DNA from: JBFWUM01 sp050247255
Lineage (GTDB): Bacteria; Acidobacteriota; Vicinamibacteria; Vicinamibacterales; UBA2999
DNA: 46,139 bases
Direction: 5' to 3'
NCBI GenBank assembly: GCA_050247255.1
Contig: JBFWUM010000035.1
Coordinates: forward strand, 1-46,139
Part shown: positions 28,324-35,987 of the stretch, piece after piece
Layout: each line of letters opens with the position of its first letter
Position numbering within the stretch: position 1 is the stretch's first letter
The notes under the pieces: generated by a model
Seen by the model: only the letters and a program-made list of their open reading frames with translations
Database searches by the model: none
What the model was told of the DNA's origin: nothing
Position numbers and translations under genes: made by a program

Positions 28324-28376
28324 CGAACCTGAACACGAACTGGGAACTGGGAACAGGGAACGGCGAACGGCGAGCG
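28324..28376. repeat. Heptad arm E-right (word GAACNNN)
   Basis: GAAC recurs at 28325, 28331, 28337 (steps of 6), then 28344, 28351, 28358 and 28365 (steps of 7), mirroring the left arm including the two 6-bp steps at the inner end. CGAACCTGAACACGAACT (28324-28341) is the perfect 18-bp partner of 26890-26907. Confidence 0.87.
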
Positions 28377-28380
28377 TCGC

Positions 28381-29187
28381 CTACGGCCACTGCCCCTTCA
28401 CCAGATCCCACTCCGCGCGCACCGTCGCCGTCGCGGCTTCCTGTTCGGCGGCCGGCCGCGGGCGGACGCGCTCGGGAACGAGCACCTGGGTGACGAGGCG
28501 ATCGAGGTCGGCACGCAGCGCCGCGGCCGTGTCGGCCGCCAATGGGGCGCGCACCCAGCCGGCGACAGCGGCGTTCCATGCGCGATCGATGTCGCCCATG
28601 CCGCGCGCCGCCACCGCCAGCCAGTAGTTGGCCGGGTGGCTCCCGGGGTCCGCGCGCAGCTCCTGCTCCATCCGATCGAGGATGCGGGCGAACAGCGGCG
28701 CCCGCCGCTCGGCCTCGCGCAGCTGCGCCTCGCGATCGAGGGCGCTCGCCCACCAGTCCAGCAGCATCAGCCGATCGCGCGCCGGCAGCAGATTGCCGCT
28801 CCCGAGCGCGGTGTCGAAGAGCTCGCCGGCGGCGCCGAAGACCTCGCCGAAAAAGAGCGACTGGCCGAGGCCCACGAGCAGATCCACGCGATCGCGCGGC
28901 GTCAGGACGTCGGCGTGAACGCCGGCCAGGGCCGTCCGGGCCGCCGTGAGGTCGTCGGCGTTGGCGTTGCGGCGGTAACGTTCGAGGTGGGCGCGGGCGA
29001 GGACCAGTGACGCCGCGTCGGCGGCATCCGGGATCTGCCGGGCGACGGCGGCGGCGCTGATGGCGCCGTCGAAGTCGGCGGCGTTGTAGAGCGCGCGGGC
29101 GCGCGCGAGCGACGGCGGCTCCGCCGCGGCCGCGGGCACGGCTGCCAGGACCAGCATCAACACGAGCGTCGGCCAGCCGGGGCGCAT
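28381..29187 (-). CDS. Exported TPR-like helical protein
   Basis: About 268 residues from ATG at 29187, chosen because TACGAT stands seven bases upstream; ATG at 29196 is the alternative. A signal peptide (MRPGWPTLVLMLVLAAVPAA) is followed by Ala-rich helical repeats resembling TPRs: SLARARALYNAADFDGAISA, LVLARAHLERYRRNANADDL, FGAAGELFDTALGSGNL, ANYWLAVAARGMGDIDRAWN. TPR repeats mediate protein contacts; the partner is unknown. It diverges from pcnB with a shared promoter. Its 3' end abuts heptad arm E-right. Confidence 0.7.
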   Translation of the reverse strand: MRPGWPTLVLMLVLAAVPAAAAEPPSLARARALYNAADFDGAISAAAVARQIPDAADAASLVLARAHLERYRRNANADDLTAARTALAGVHADVLTPRDRVDLLVGLGQSLFFGEVFGAAGELFDTALGSGNLLPARDRLMLLDWWASALDREAQLREAERRAPLFARILDRMEQELRADPGSHPANYWLAVAARGMGDIDRAWNAAVAGWVRAPLAADTAAALRADLDRLVTQVLVPERVRPRPAAEQEAATATVRAEWDLVKGQWP

Positions 29188-29194
29188 CCGGCTC

Positions 29195-29213
29195 ATCGTA
29201 CCACTGGTACAAT
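29195..29213. promoter_or_regulatory. Divergent promoter with palindrome between the TPR gene and pcnB
   Basis: GTACCACTGGTAC (29198-29210) is a perfect 13-bp palindrome. Plus strand TACAAT (29208-29213) is 7 nt from the pcnB ATG. Minus strand TACGAT (29195-29200) is 7 nt from the TPR gene ATG. Symmetrical leaderless starts. Confidence 0.5.
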
Positions 29214-29220
29214 TCGGTCG

Positions 29221-30555
29221 ATGGGCGATCCCGTCGTCGTACCGCGTTCCGAGCACAGCCTCTCCCGCCGCCTGATCGACCCAGACGCGCTCAAGGTCCT
29301 GTATCGGCTGCACCAGAACGGCTACACCGCCTACCTGGTCGGTGGCAGCGTACGCGACCTGCTGCTGGGGCGGCGGCCGAAGGATTTCGACATCGGCACC
29401 TCCGCGCACCCGTACCAGGTGAAGCGGCTCTTCAGGAACTGCTGGATCATCGGGCGGCGCTTCCGCCTGGCGCACGTCCGCTTCGGGATGAAGACGATCG
29501 AGGTGGCGACGTTCCGCCGGCAGGTGTCGCAGGCGGAGCTGGACGCGGCCGGCACTGAAGTGCCGGGCTCCGTGGCGACGGAGCCGGCCGCGGGGATCCC
29601 GCTCGCCGCCGACGGCGAGGCGCAGGATCGGCTGATCCATCGCGACAACACCTTCGGCACGCCCGAGGAGGACGCCTTCAGGCGCGACTTCACGATCAAC
29701 GCCCTGTTCTACGACATCGGGACGTTCTCGATCATCGACTACACCAGCGGCCTCGCCGATCTCGAGGCGCGGATCATCCGCTGCATCGGCGACCCGACCG
29801 AGCGCTTCCAGGAAGACCCGGTGCGAATGATGCGCGCGGTGATGATGGCGGCGCGTCTCGACTTCACGATCGATCCGCCGATCGATCGCGCCATCGAGGC
29901 CCACGGCGCCGAGATTGCCCGCAGCGCGCCGGCGCGGCTGATCGAGGAGTTCTACAAGCTGCTGCGGACGGGGGCGTCGGAGAAGGCGCTGCGGATGATG
30001 GCCGGGCGCCGGCTGCTGGCGCCGATCGCGTCAGAGCTCCAGGAGGGCGCGAAGGAGCCGCTGTGGCGGTCGCTCGCGGCGGTCGACGAGTATCGCAAGC
30101 GATTCGAGTCGACGCCGGAGACGCTGACCAACGCGGTCCTGCTGGGATCGCTGCTCGTGCCGCTCGGCCACAACATTCGAACCCTGTCGCCGCCACCGCC
30201 ACCGGTGGCCGAAGGCGAGCGGCCGAAGGAGCCGAAGCTGGCGCTCGGGATGCTGCCGCTGGCGCGGCGCGATGTGGAACGCCTGCGGCACATTCTGCTG
30301 CTGCAGCGCCGGATGACCGACCTGACGCTGTCGCCGAAAGCGCGCCGCGCCCTGATGCACCGCGGCCCGTTCCAGGAGGCGCTGACCTGGCTGGAACTCC
30401 ACGGCAATCACCCCGAGGCGCTTGAGCACTGGCGCGGCTTCATGGAAGCCGCCAAGACCTTCGAGCCCGTAGAGGGCGAAGCCGCCCCCGCCGACCTGCC
30501 ACCACGCCGGCGCAGGCGGCGGAGACGCCGGCGCGGCCCGCGGGCGCCTGTCTAG
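29221..30555 (+). CDS. pcnB: Poly(A) polymerase / CCA-adding nucleotidyltransferase family protein
   Basis: A 444-residue class II nucleotidyltransferase. The catalytic head has YLVGGSVRDLLLGRRPKDFD IGT with the DxD metal site, followed by FRRDFTINALFYDI and the RMMRAVMMAARLDFTIDPPI segment. The start EHSLSRRLIDPDALKVLYRL and a C-terminal run of arginines (RRRRRRRRRRGPRAPV) favour PcnB, which adds poly(A) tails that target RNA for decay, over a tRNA CCA enzyme; bacterial members cannot be told apart safely by sequence alone. The basic tail probably binds RNA. Its stop TAG lies in the first unit of heptad array F. Confidence 0.88.
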   Translation: MGDPVVVPRSEHSLSRRLIDPDALKVLYRLHQNGYTAYLVGGSVRDLLLGRRPKDFDIGTSAHPYQVKRLFRNCWIIGRRFRLAHVRFGMKTIEVATFRRQVSQAELDAAGTEVPGSVATEPAAGIPLAADGEAQDRLIHRDNTFGTPEEDAFRRDFTINALFYDIGTFSIIDYTSGLADLEARIIRCIGDPTERFQEDPVRMMRAVMMAARLDFTIDPPIDRAIEAHGAEIARSAPARLIEEFYKLLRTGASEKALRMMAGRRLLAPIASELQEGAKEPLWRSLAAVDEYRKRFESTPETLTNAVLLGSLLVPLGHNIRTLSPPPPPVAEGERPKEPKLALGMLPLARRDVERLRHILLLQRRMTDLTLSPKARRALMHRGPFQEALTWLELHGNHPEALEHWRGFMEAAKTFEPVEGEAAPADLPPRRRRRRRRRRGPRAPV

Positions 30556-30659
30556 GTGGTAGATGGTCGGTGGTAGATGGTCGTCGTGGTGGTTCCGACT
30601 ATCGACCACCGACCCCCGACCACCGACTATCGACCACCGACCACCGACTATCGAGCCCC
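30554..30659. repeat. Heptad inverted-repeat array F (words GGTGGTA, GACCACC, GACTATC)
   Basis: Left arm 30554-30588 has AGGTGGT, AGATGGT, CGGTGGT, AGATGGT, CGTCGTG. Right arm 30597-30659 has nine units in unbroken 7-bp register: GACTATC, GACCACC, GACCCCC, GACCACC, GACTATC, GACCACC, GACCACC, GACTATC, GAGCCCC. The right arm is the reverse complement of the left-arm words. It fills the pcnB/serC convergent junction. Confidence 0.92.
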
Positions 30660-31750
30660 TATCCCCGCTTGCGCTCGAACTCGCGCATAAACTCCACGAG
30701 CGCGTCGATCCCCTCCTCGGGGAACGCGTTGTAGATCGAGGCGCGCATGCCGCCGACCGAGCGGTGGCCCTTCAGCCCGTCGAGGCCGGCCGCGGTCGAC
30801 TCCTTCACGAACAGCTTCTCGAGCTCCTCGGTCGCCAGCCGGAACGTCACGTTCATCAACGAGCGGCTTTCTTTCTCCGCGGTGCCGCGATAGAACCCGG
30901 TGCGGTCGATCTCCGCGTACAGCTTGCCCGCCTTGCGCTGGTTGGCGCGGGCGATCCCCTCGAGGCCGCCGTTGTTGCGCAGCCACTTCATGGTCAGCCC
31001 GAGGATGTAGATGCCGAAGGTGTTCGGGGTGTTGTAGAGCGAGTCGTTCTCCGCGTGCACCTTGTAGTTCAGCATCGTCGGCAGGCTGTCCTGCGAGCGG
31101 GCGAGCAGGTCCTCGCGGATGATGACCAGCGTCACCCCCGACGGCCCGAGGTTCTTCTGCGCCCCGGCGTAGATCAGCCCGAACGTCGAGACGTCGATCG
31201 GCCCGTGGAACATGTCCGACGAGGTGTCGGCGACGAGCGGCGCGTCGCCGGCGGCCGGCATGGCCTTCCACTGCGTGCCTTCGATCGTGTTGTTGGTCGT
31301 GACGTGCACGTAGGCGGCACCCGGCGTCAGCGAGATCTCGCTCGCCTTCGGCAGCCGGCTGTAGTTCTCGGCCTTGGTCGAGCCGGTCACGTTGACCTTG
31401 CCGACCCGCTTGGCCTCCTTGATCGCCTTGCCCGCCCATGACCCGGTGTCGATGTAGTCGGCGGTCTGGCCCTCGCCGAGCAGGTTCATCGGCACCATCG
31501 AGAACTGCGTGCTGGCGCCCCCCTGGAGCATGAGCACCTTGTAGTTGGCCGGGATGCCGGCCAGCGCCCGAATGTCCTCGACCGCCTTGTTCAGGATGTC
31601 CTCGAACGCCTTCGAGCGATGGCTGATCTCCATCACCGACATGCCCACGCCCGGGAGCGACAGCAGGTCGCGCTGCGCCTCCTCGAGCACGGCGACGGGC
31701 AGCACGGCGGGACCGGCTGAAAAGTTATGAATTCGGGTCGTGGTGGTCAT
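30659..31750 (-). CDS. serC: Phosphoserine aminotransferase
   Basis: Makes phosphoserine from 3-phosphohydroxypyruvate and glutamate, the second step of serine synthesis; the related reaction serves vitamin B6. 363 residues from ATG at 31750, which has GGAG upstream. Class V aminotransferase features: HNFSAGPAVLPVAVLEEAQR, VMEISHRSKAFEDIL, the phosphate loop LMLQGGASTQFSMVPMN and the PLP lysine in GLIYAGAQKNLGPSGVTLVI. MGGMRASIYNAFPEEG near the end is typical. The start lies 26 bp inside the end of serA, so the pair is translationally coupled in pathway order. Confidence 0.95.
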   Translation of the reverse strand: MTTTTRIHNFSAGPAVLPVAVLEEAQRDLLSLPGVGMSVMEISHRSKAFEDILNKAVEDIRALAGIPANYKVLMLQGGASTQFSMVPMNLLGEGQTADYIDTGSWAGKAIKEAKRVGKVNVTGSTKAENYSRLPKASEISLTPGAAYVHVTTNNTIEGTQWKAMPAAGDAPLVADTSSDMFHGPIDVSTFGLIYAGAQKNLGPSGVTLVIIREDLLARSQDSLPTMLNYKVHAENDSLYNTPNTFGIYILGLTMKWLRNNGGLEGIARANQRKAGKLYAEIDRTGFYRGTAEKESRSLMNVTFRLATEELEKLFVKESTAAGLDGLKGHRSVGGMRASIYNAFPEEGIDALVEFMREFERKRG

Positions 31751-32693
31751 GGCTTCTCCAGTGCTGAATAATCCGGACGACTTCCTGCGCGATCGCTTCC
31801 TGGGCCTGCTCGGTGGACCCGCCGATGTGGTGCGTGCCGATGACACCCGGCAGCTCCAGCAGCGGATCGTTGAACGGCCCCTGTGACTGCGGCGGCTCCG
31901 CCGCGTAAACATCGACCGCGACTCGCAGCCCGCGGTCGCGGATCGCCTCGGCCAGGGCCTGCTGATCGATCACCTCGGCGCGCGCCGTGTTCACGAGCAG
32001 CCCACCCGGCCGCAGCCGGCCGAGCACCTCGCGCCCCACGAGGCCGCGCGTCTCGGGCGCCAGCGCGACGTGGATGGTGAGCACATCGCTCCGCTCTGCC
32101 AACTGTGCCGGCGACTCCACAATCGTGACGTTCGGGACCGTCACTCGCTCGTGGCTTCCGCCTTCAGGCGGAAGGAACCTGCGGCCCCACACGAGCACCT
32201 TCATGCCGAACGCCTGGGCCCGCCGCGCCACTTCCTGGCCGGCCTTGCCGAAGCCAAGCACCCCGAGCGTGCGCCCGTAGAGCCCGCGGGCCTTCGAGAA
32301 CTCCTTCTTGTTCCAGCGGCCGGCGCGCAGTTCCGCCACCGCCTCCGGAATCCGCCGATCGAGCGCGAGGATCAACCCGATCGTCAGTTCGGCGACCGCG
32401 ATGGCGTTGAGCCCCGGGCAGTTGGCGACCTGGATGCCGAGGCGCTGCGCGGCGTCGACGTCGATCGTGTTCAGCCCCGCGCCAGCCCGGACGACGAGGC
32501 CGAGCGGCGATCCGTCGAGCATGGCCGCATCGACGCGCGTGCTGCGGACGACGAGCGCCTGCGCGCCCTCGCGGCGAATCGCGCCGGCCAGCGCCGGGCC
32601 CGACAGATCCGGGTCGTACACCACCTCGCATCCGATCGCCGCCAGGCCATCGAGCCCTGACCGTTCGAACGCGTCGGCGATGAGAACCTTCAA
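31725..32693 (-). CDS. serA: D-3-phosphoglycerate dehydrogenase, short form, with a palindrome insert
   Basis: Oxidises 3-phosphoglycerate to start serine synthesis. 322 residues: substrate and Rossmann domains only, without the regulatory ACT domain, so not expected to be inhibited by serine. NAD loop GVLGFGKAGQEVARRAQAFG; catalytic residues in LVVRAGAGLNTIDV, VNTARAEVIDQ and the histidine in GTHHIGGSTE. After VLVWGRR comes LPPEGGSHE, encoded exactly by a 25-bp palindromic element (32150-32174) found again at 33958. The start is TTG, overlapping the DUF1015 stop (TTGA), so it depends on coupling. Followed by serC. Confidence 0.92.
   Translation of the reverse strand: MKVLIADAFERSGLDGLAAIGCEVVYDPDLSGPALAGAIRREGAQALVVRSTRVDAAMLDGSPLGLVVRAGAGLNTIDVDAAQRLGIQVANCPGLNAIAVAELTIGLILALDRRIPEAVAELRAGRWNKKEFSKARGLYGRTLGVLGFGKAGQEVARRAQAFGMKVLVWGRRFLPPEGGSHERVTVPNVTIVESPAQLAERSDVLTIHVALAPETRGLVGREVLGRLRPGGLLVNTARAEVIDQQALAEAIRDRGLRVAVDVYAAEPPQSQGPFNDPLLELPGVIGTHHIGGSTEQAQEAIAQEVVRIIQHWRSHDHHDPNS
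32150..32174. repeat. REP-like palindrome inside serA, copy 1
   Basis: Core CTTCCGCC-TTCA-GGCGGAAG within 25 bases (CGTGG plus core) identical to 33958-33982. Its perfect stem lies in frame inside serA and encodes LPPEGGSH. Confidence 0.85.
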
Positions 32694-33907
32694 ATCACGT
32701 GACTCAACAGGCCATCGCGCAGCTTCGGCTCGAACCAGGTGGACTTCGGCGGCATGATGCCGCCGGCATCCGAGATCTGCATCAGGTCGGCCACGCTGAC
32801 GGGGTACATCGAGAACGCCACCGCAAACCGTCCCGACTGCACGAGCTTCTCGAGCTCGCCCGTGCCGCGGGCGCCGCCGACGAAGTCGATCCGCTTGTCG
32901 CTGCGGACGTCGCCGATCCCGAGCATGGGCGTGAGCACCAGGTCCTGGAGCCGGCTGACGTCGAGCGCGTCGGCAGCCGGGAGTCCGGCCGGCGCCGCGC
33001 CGAGCGGAATCGTGTACCAGCGGCCATCGAGGAACATCGCCACCTCACCCTTGCGCGTCGGAACGGCTGGTCCCTCGACGACGGCAAAGGCGGCGCGAAG
33101 CTCCGACAGGAACGCTGCCGGCGTCCGGCCGTTCAGGTCCTTGACGACGCGGTTGTACGGCAGCACCTGCATCTGGCTGTCGGGAAACGCCACGGCCAGG
33201 AAGTAATCAGCCGCCTGGCCCGCCGAAGCGTTCGCGAAGGCGGCCTGCCTGGTGCGAGCCGCGCTTGCGGCTCGATGGTGCCCGTCGGCGATGTAGAGCG
33301 CCGGGATCGCCGCAAAACCGCCGACGATGCGCTGTGTCGCCTCGGCGCCGGCCCGCCAGATGGTGTGCTGGATGCCGTCGGGCGCCGTGAAGTCGAAGAG
33401 CGGCTGGCCGGCGGTGACCTGCGTCACGACCGCGTCGACGGCGGCCGATCCGGGATAGGTCAGGAACACCGGCCCGGTCTGCGCACGTAGCTCCGTGATG
33501 TGCCGCGTCCGGTCGTCTTCCTTGTCACGGCGCGTCCGCTCGTGCTTCCTGATGACGTCGCGGTCGTATTCGTCGATCGAGAACGTGCCGGCAATGCCGG
33601 TCTGCACGTGGTTCCCCATGCGCAGCCGGTAGACGTAGAGCGACGGCTCTTCCTCCTGGACCAGCGGCGCCTGCCGCTTCAGCGCCGCGAAATTCTCCAC
33701 CGCCTTCGCATACACCGCATCCGCATACGGGTTGGTGTCGGACGGGAGGTCGATCTCGGCGCGTGACACGTGGAGAAAGCTCAGGGGGTTGCCGGCGGCC
33801 AGCGCCTGCGCCTCTTCGGCGTTGACGACATCGTAAGGAACGGCGGCAACGCGGGCGGCAGACGCAGGGGTGGGACGGAGTGCACGAAAGGGAGCAATGA
33901 CAGCCAT
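32690..33907 (-). CDS. DUF1015 family protein
   Basis: A 405-residue cytosolic protein of the conserved DUF1015 family: IAPFRALRPTPASAARVAAV PYDVV at the N-terminus, LSFLHVSRAEID, VIRKHERTRRDKEDDRTRHI and the family hallmark ALYIADGHHRAASAART. The enzymatic activity is not established; the family often neighbours serine-synthesis genes and a role in phosphoserine or serine metabolism (possibly a kinase-type activity) has been suggested by such context. Here it is first in an operon with serA and serC. The ATG at 33907 has a perfect TATAAT 11 bases upstream. Confidence 0.9.
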   Translation of the reverse strand: MAVIAPFRALRPTPASAARVAAVPYDVVNAEEAQALAAGNPLSFLHVSRAEIDLPSDTNPYADAVYAKAVENFAALKRQAPLVQEEEPSLYVYRLRMGNHVQTGIAGTFSIDEYDRDVIRKHERTRRDKEDDRTRHITELRAQTGPVFLTYPGSAAVDAVVTQVTAGQPLFDFTAPDGIQHTIWRAGAEATQRIVGGFAAIPALYIADGHHRAASAARTRQAAFANASAGQAADYFLAVAFPDSQMQVLPYNRVVKDLNGRTPAAFLSELRAAFAVVEGPAVPTRKGEVAMFLDGRWYTIPLGAAPAGLPAADALDVSRLQDLVLTPMLGIGDVRSDKRIDFVGGARGTGELEKLVQSGRFAVAFSMYPVSVADLMQISDAGGIMPPKSTWFEPKLRDGLLSHVI

Positions 33908-33918
33908 GTGAAAAGGAA

Positions 33919-33924
33919 ATTATA
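33919..33924 (-). promoter_or_regulatory. -10 element of the DUF1015-serA-serC operon
   Basis: Perfect TATAAT on the minus strand, 11 nt before the DUF1015 ATG; no ribosome site between. No convincing -35. Confidence 0.55.
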
Positions 33925-33957
33925 CGTCGCACTCAGGGGTGCGAGGGCGCGGCCCGA

Positions 33958-33982
33958 CGTGGCTTCCGCCTTCAGGCGGAAG
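33958..33982. repeat. REP-like palindrome, copy 2
   Basis: 25 bases identical to 32150-32174. It lies one base beyond the stop codon of the M23 peptidase and 51 bp upstream of DUF1015, where it could act as a terminator hairpin. Confidence 0.85.
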
Positions 33983-33983
33983 T

Positions 33984-35276
33984 TCAGCGCGACGCCGTGA
34001 CGGCTTCGGGGGCGCCCGCGGCGGCGGCGAGGTCGCGCAAGGCCTGGTCGCGTGCCTCGGAGAACGCGTCCATCGCCGAGGCGGGCACGGGGTCGCCCGG
34101 GGGCAGGTTGCGGTGCTCGCGGATCGGGTCGACGAACACGCCGTTCTTCTTGAGCGCGTAGTGCAGATGCGGGCCGGTGGCGAGACCGGTGGAACCGACG
34201 CGGCCGATGAGCTCGCCCTGCGCGACGTGGCGGCCGGCGCGCAGGCCTGGCGCAAACGCCGAGAGGTGCAGGTAGTTGGTCTCGTAGCCGCTGGCGTGCC
34301 GCAGCTTGACCATCCGCCCGTTGACCCGGTCGGTCGTCACCGACAGCACGGTGCCCGACGCAATCGCCACGACCGGCGCGCCGGTCGGCGCCGCGAAGTC
34401 GACGCCGCGATGGGCGCGAATGGTGTTCAGCACCGGATGGCGGCGGCTCGGATTGAACCGCGACGTGATGCGCGGCTCGAACTTGAGCGGCGAGCGCAGG
34501 AAGAAGCGGCGCAGCGAGCGCCCCTGCTCGTCGAAGTAGTCGGCCTTGCCGCCGGGCGGCGTGAACCGGATGGCGCGCAGCACGCGCCCGTCGTTGACGA
34601 ACTCCGCCGCGCTGATCGTGCCGTAGGAGTTCGGCCGCCCGTCGCGGACGTAGCGCTCGAAGGCGACGGCGAAGCGATCGTCGGGCTGCAGCTCGGTGTT
34701 GAAGTCGATCTCGCCGGCGAAGATCTCGGCCATCGCGATGGTCAGCTCGGGCTGTTCGCCGGCGGCGTCCATCGCCTGGTAGAGCGACGGGGTGTCGCCG
34801 CCAATCGTGCCCGAGACGCGGCCGTGCTCGAGCGTCTTCGGAATCGGCACGATCTCGGCGCGCAGGGCGCCGGGCGACAGCACGTCGGCGCTGACCCGCA
34901 GCACCTTGTCGTTGTCGATCTCGTATTCGAACAGGCGCAGCGCGCCGTCGAGCGTGCGGACCACGGAGAACGGCTGTGACGAACGCAGCCGCCGCGGGTC
35001 GAACACCGGGCGCGCCACCGAGATCAGCTGGTGCACGGCGCCCGACGCAATGCCCTGCGCGCGGAGCAGCGCGTCGAGCGTCGTGTTGCGCGGCACGACC
35101 CCCCGGATGCGCGTGCTGTCGGGGACGAGCCGGATGTCTCCCGGCTGCGAGGCGCGCGCGTCCGGCTCGGGCGCCGGCCGGCAGGCAGAGCCCACCACGA
35201 CGGCCACCCCGGCGCACAGCGGCGCCAACAGCGAGCGGGACAAGGGGTTACAGCCCAAGGCACGCCATCCTACCAA
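33984..35276 (-). CDS. M23-family metallopeptidase (cell-wall endopeptidase)
   Basis: Exported zinc endopeptidase that cuts peptidoglycan cross-links, as LytM or MepM do. Up to 430 residues. The N-terminus LLAPLCAGVAVVVGSACRPA is a lipoprotein-like signal. The middle contains a LysM/OapA-like region (VVPRNTTLDALLRAQGIASG) and conserved GEIDFNTELQPDDRFAVAFE. The C-terminal LytM domain has both zinc motifs, HRGVDFAAPTGAPVVAIASG (HxxxD) and GPHLHYALKKNG (HxH), plus NYLHLSAF. The start is uncertain: TTG at 35276, or TTG at 35258 or 35243. It overlaps the upstream pseudokinase gene. The stop lies beside the REP-like palindrome. Confidence 0.92.
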   Translation of the reverse strand: MVGWRALGCNPLSRSLLAPLCAGVAVVVGSACRPAPEPDARASQPGDIRLVPDSTRIRGVVPRNTTLDALLRAQGIASGAVHQLISVARPVFDPRRLRSSQPFSVVRTLDGALRLFEYEIDNDKVLRVSADVLSPGALRAEIVPIPKTLEHGRVSGTIGGDTPSLYQAMDAAGEQPELTIAMAEIFAGEIDFNTELQPDDRFAVAFERYVRDGRPNSYGTISAAEFVNDGRVLRAIRFTPPGGKADYFDEQGRSLRRFFLRSPLKFEPRITSRFNPSRRHPVLNTIRAHRGVDFAAPTGAPVVAIASGTVLSVTTDRVNGRMVKLRHASGYETNYLHLSAFAPGLRAGRHVAQGELIGRVGSTGLATGPHLHYALKKNGVFVDPIREHRNLPPGDPVPASAMDAFSEARDQALRDLAAAAGAPEAVTASR

Positions 35277-35904
35277 TTAGGCGGCGGCTTCGAAAAGACC
35301 ATCCCGGCGCGAGGGGCAGTTCTGCGTAATGGCGTGCAGCCTCGACGGCCGAGGTGAAGTTGCCGCGGGCCCTGAGTTGGAGCGCCTGCTGGAGCCACAG
35401 GCGGAGCGCCGACGAGCCCGGGTCGGAGGTCGCCTGGAGGAGCAAATCCTCGATCGCCCGCGGGTAGTCGCACGCCTCGAGCGGCCGCCGCAGCAGGAGT
35501 GCCACCCCAAGCACGCCAACCTGCGTCACGTCCGCGCGCTGATCGAAGCGGGGCAGGCTCGCCGACGGTGGCAGCGCGACGCCATGTTCGCGCCAGAGAC
35601 GTTCGCGGTTGAGGGCGAGCGCCTGGAGGTCCCGCGCCGCCCCTTCCCCGGTCAGGCGCACGGACCCGTCGGCAGCGAGGATCACCCGCTCCGCGGTGAT
35701 CGCGCCGTGAAAGGGGGCGCCTTCCCGCGCGTGGCAGGCCGCCACCGCCTGGATGATGGCGCCGAGCAGCTCTGTCGCAGCCGATACCGGCAAGGTCCCG
35801 GGCTGGCTCTCGAGCCGGGCCAGCAACTGCGACACGGTGAGGTCCCCGGCCGGCACGCCGCCGGCAGTGCAACCCCCGCACCGGCCTGACGTTAGCGGAA
35901 TCAC
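35248..35904 (-). CDS. Protein-kinase-like (pseudokinase) fragment
   Basis: A 218-residue protein from GTG at 35904. SQLLARLESQPGTLPVSAAT, IIQAVAACHAREGAPFHGAI and TAERVILAADGSVRLTGEG match helices and the catalytic-loop/DFG region of Ser/Thr kinases, where one expects HRDxKPxN and DFG. Here the loop is HGAITAERV and DFG is TGE, so the catalytic aspartates are missing. The N-lobe with the ATP-binding lysine is also missing. It is therefore a pseudokinase or a truncated relic; a coding-like composition favours a real protein. It overlaps the M23 gene by 29 bp, so the two are probably co-translated. Divergent from the M28 peptidase. Confidence 0.6.
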   Translation of the reverse strand: MIPLTSGRCGGCTAGGVPAGDLTVSQLLARLESQPGTLPVSAATELLGAIIQAVAACHAREGAPFHGAITAERVILAADGSVRLTGEGAARDLQALALNRERLWREHGVALPPSASLPRFDQRADVTQVGVLGVALLLRRPLEACDYPRAIEDLLLQATSDPGSSALRLWLQQALQLRARGNFTSAVEAARHYAELPLAPGWSFRSRRLIGRMACLGL

Positions 35905-35975
35905 CCGCTTTGGCGCGTGGCGCCCCCACCGCCCGTTACAGATTGGTTATGGCTGCTACACTTCGTGTGCCCTCC

Positions 35976-35981
35976 AGGAGG
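35976..35981 (+). promoter_or_regulatory. Strong ribosome binding site of the M28 peptidase
   Basis: AGGAGG six bases before GTG at 35988 fixes the start; the open frame reaches back to 35910 but has no ribosome site there. TACACT at 35957-35962 is a possible -10. Confidence 0.65.
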
Positions 35982-35987
35982 TCTCGA

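Noticed and set aside
30554..30659. CRISPR array
   Set aside because: Units are 7 bp, contiguous, without unique spacers, and no cas genes are present.
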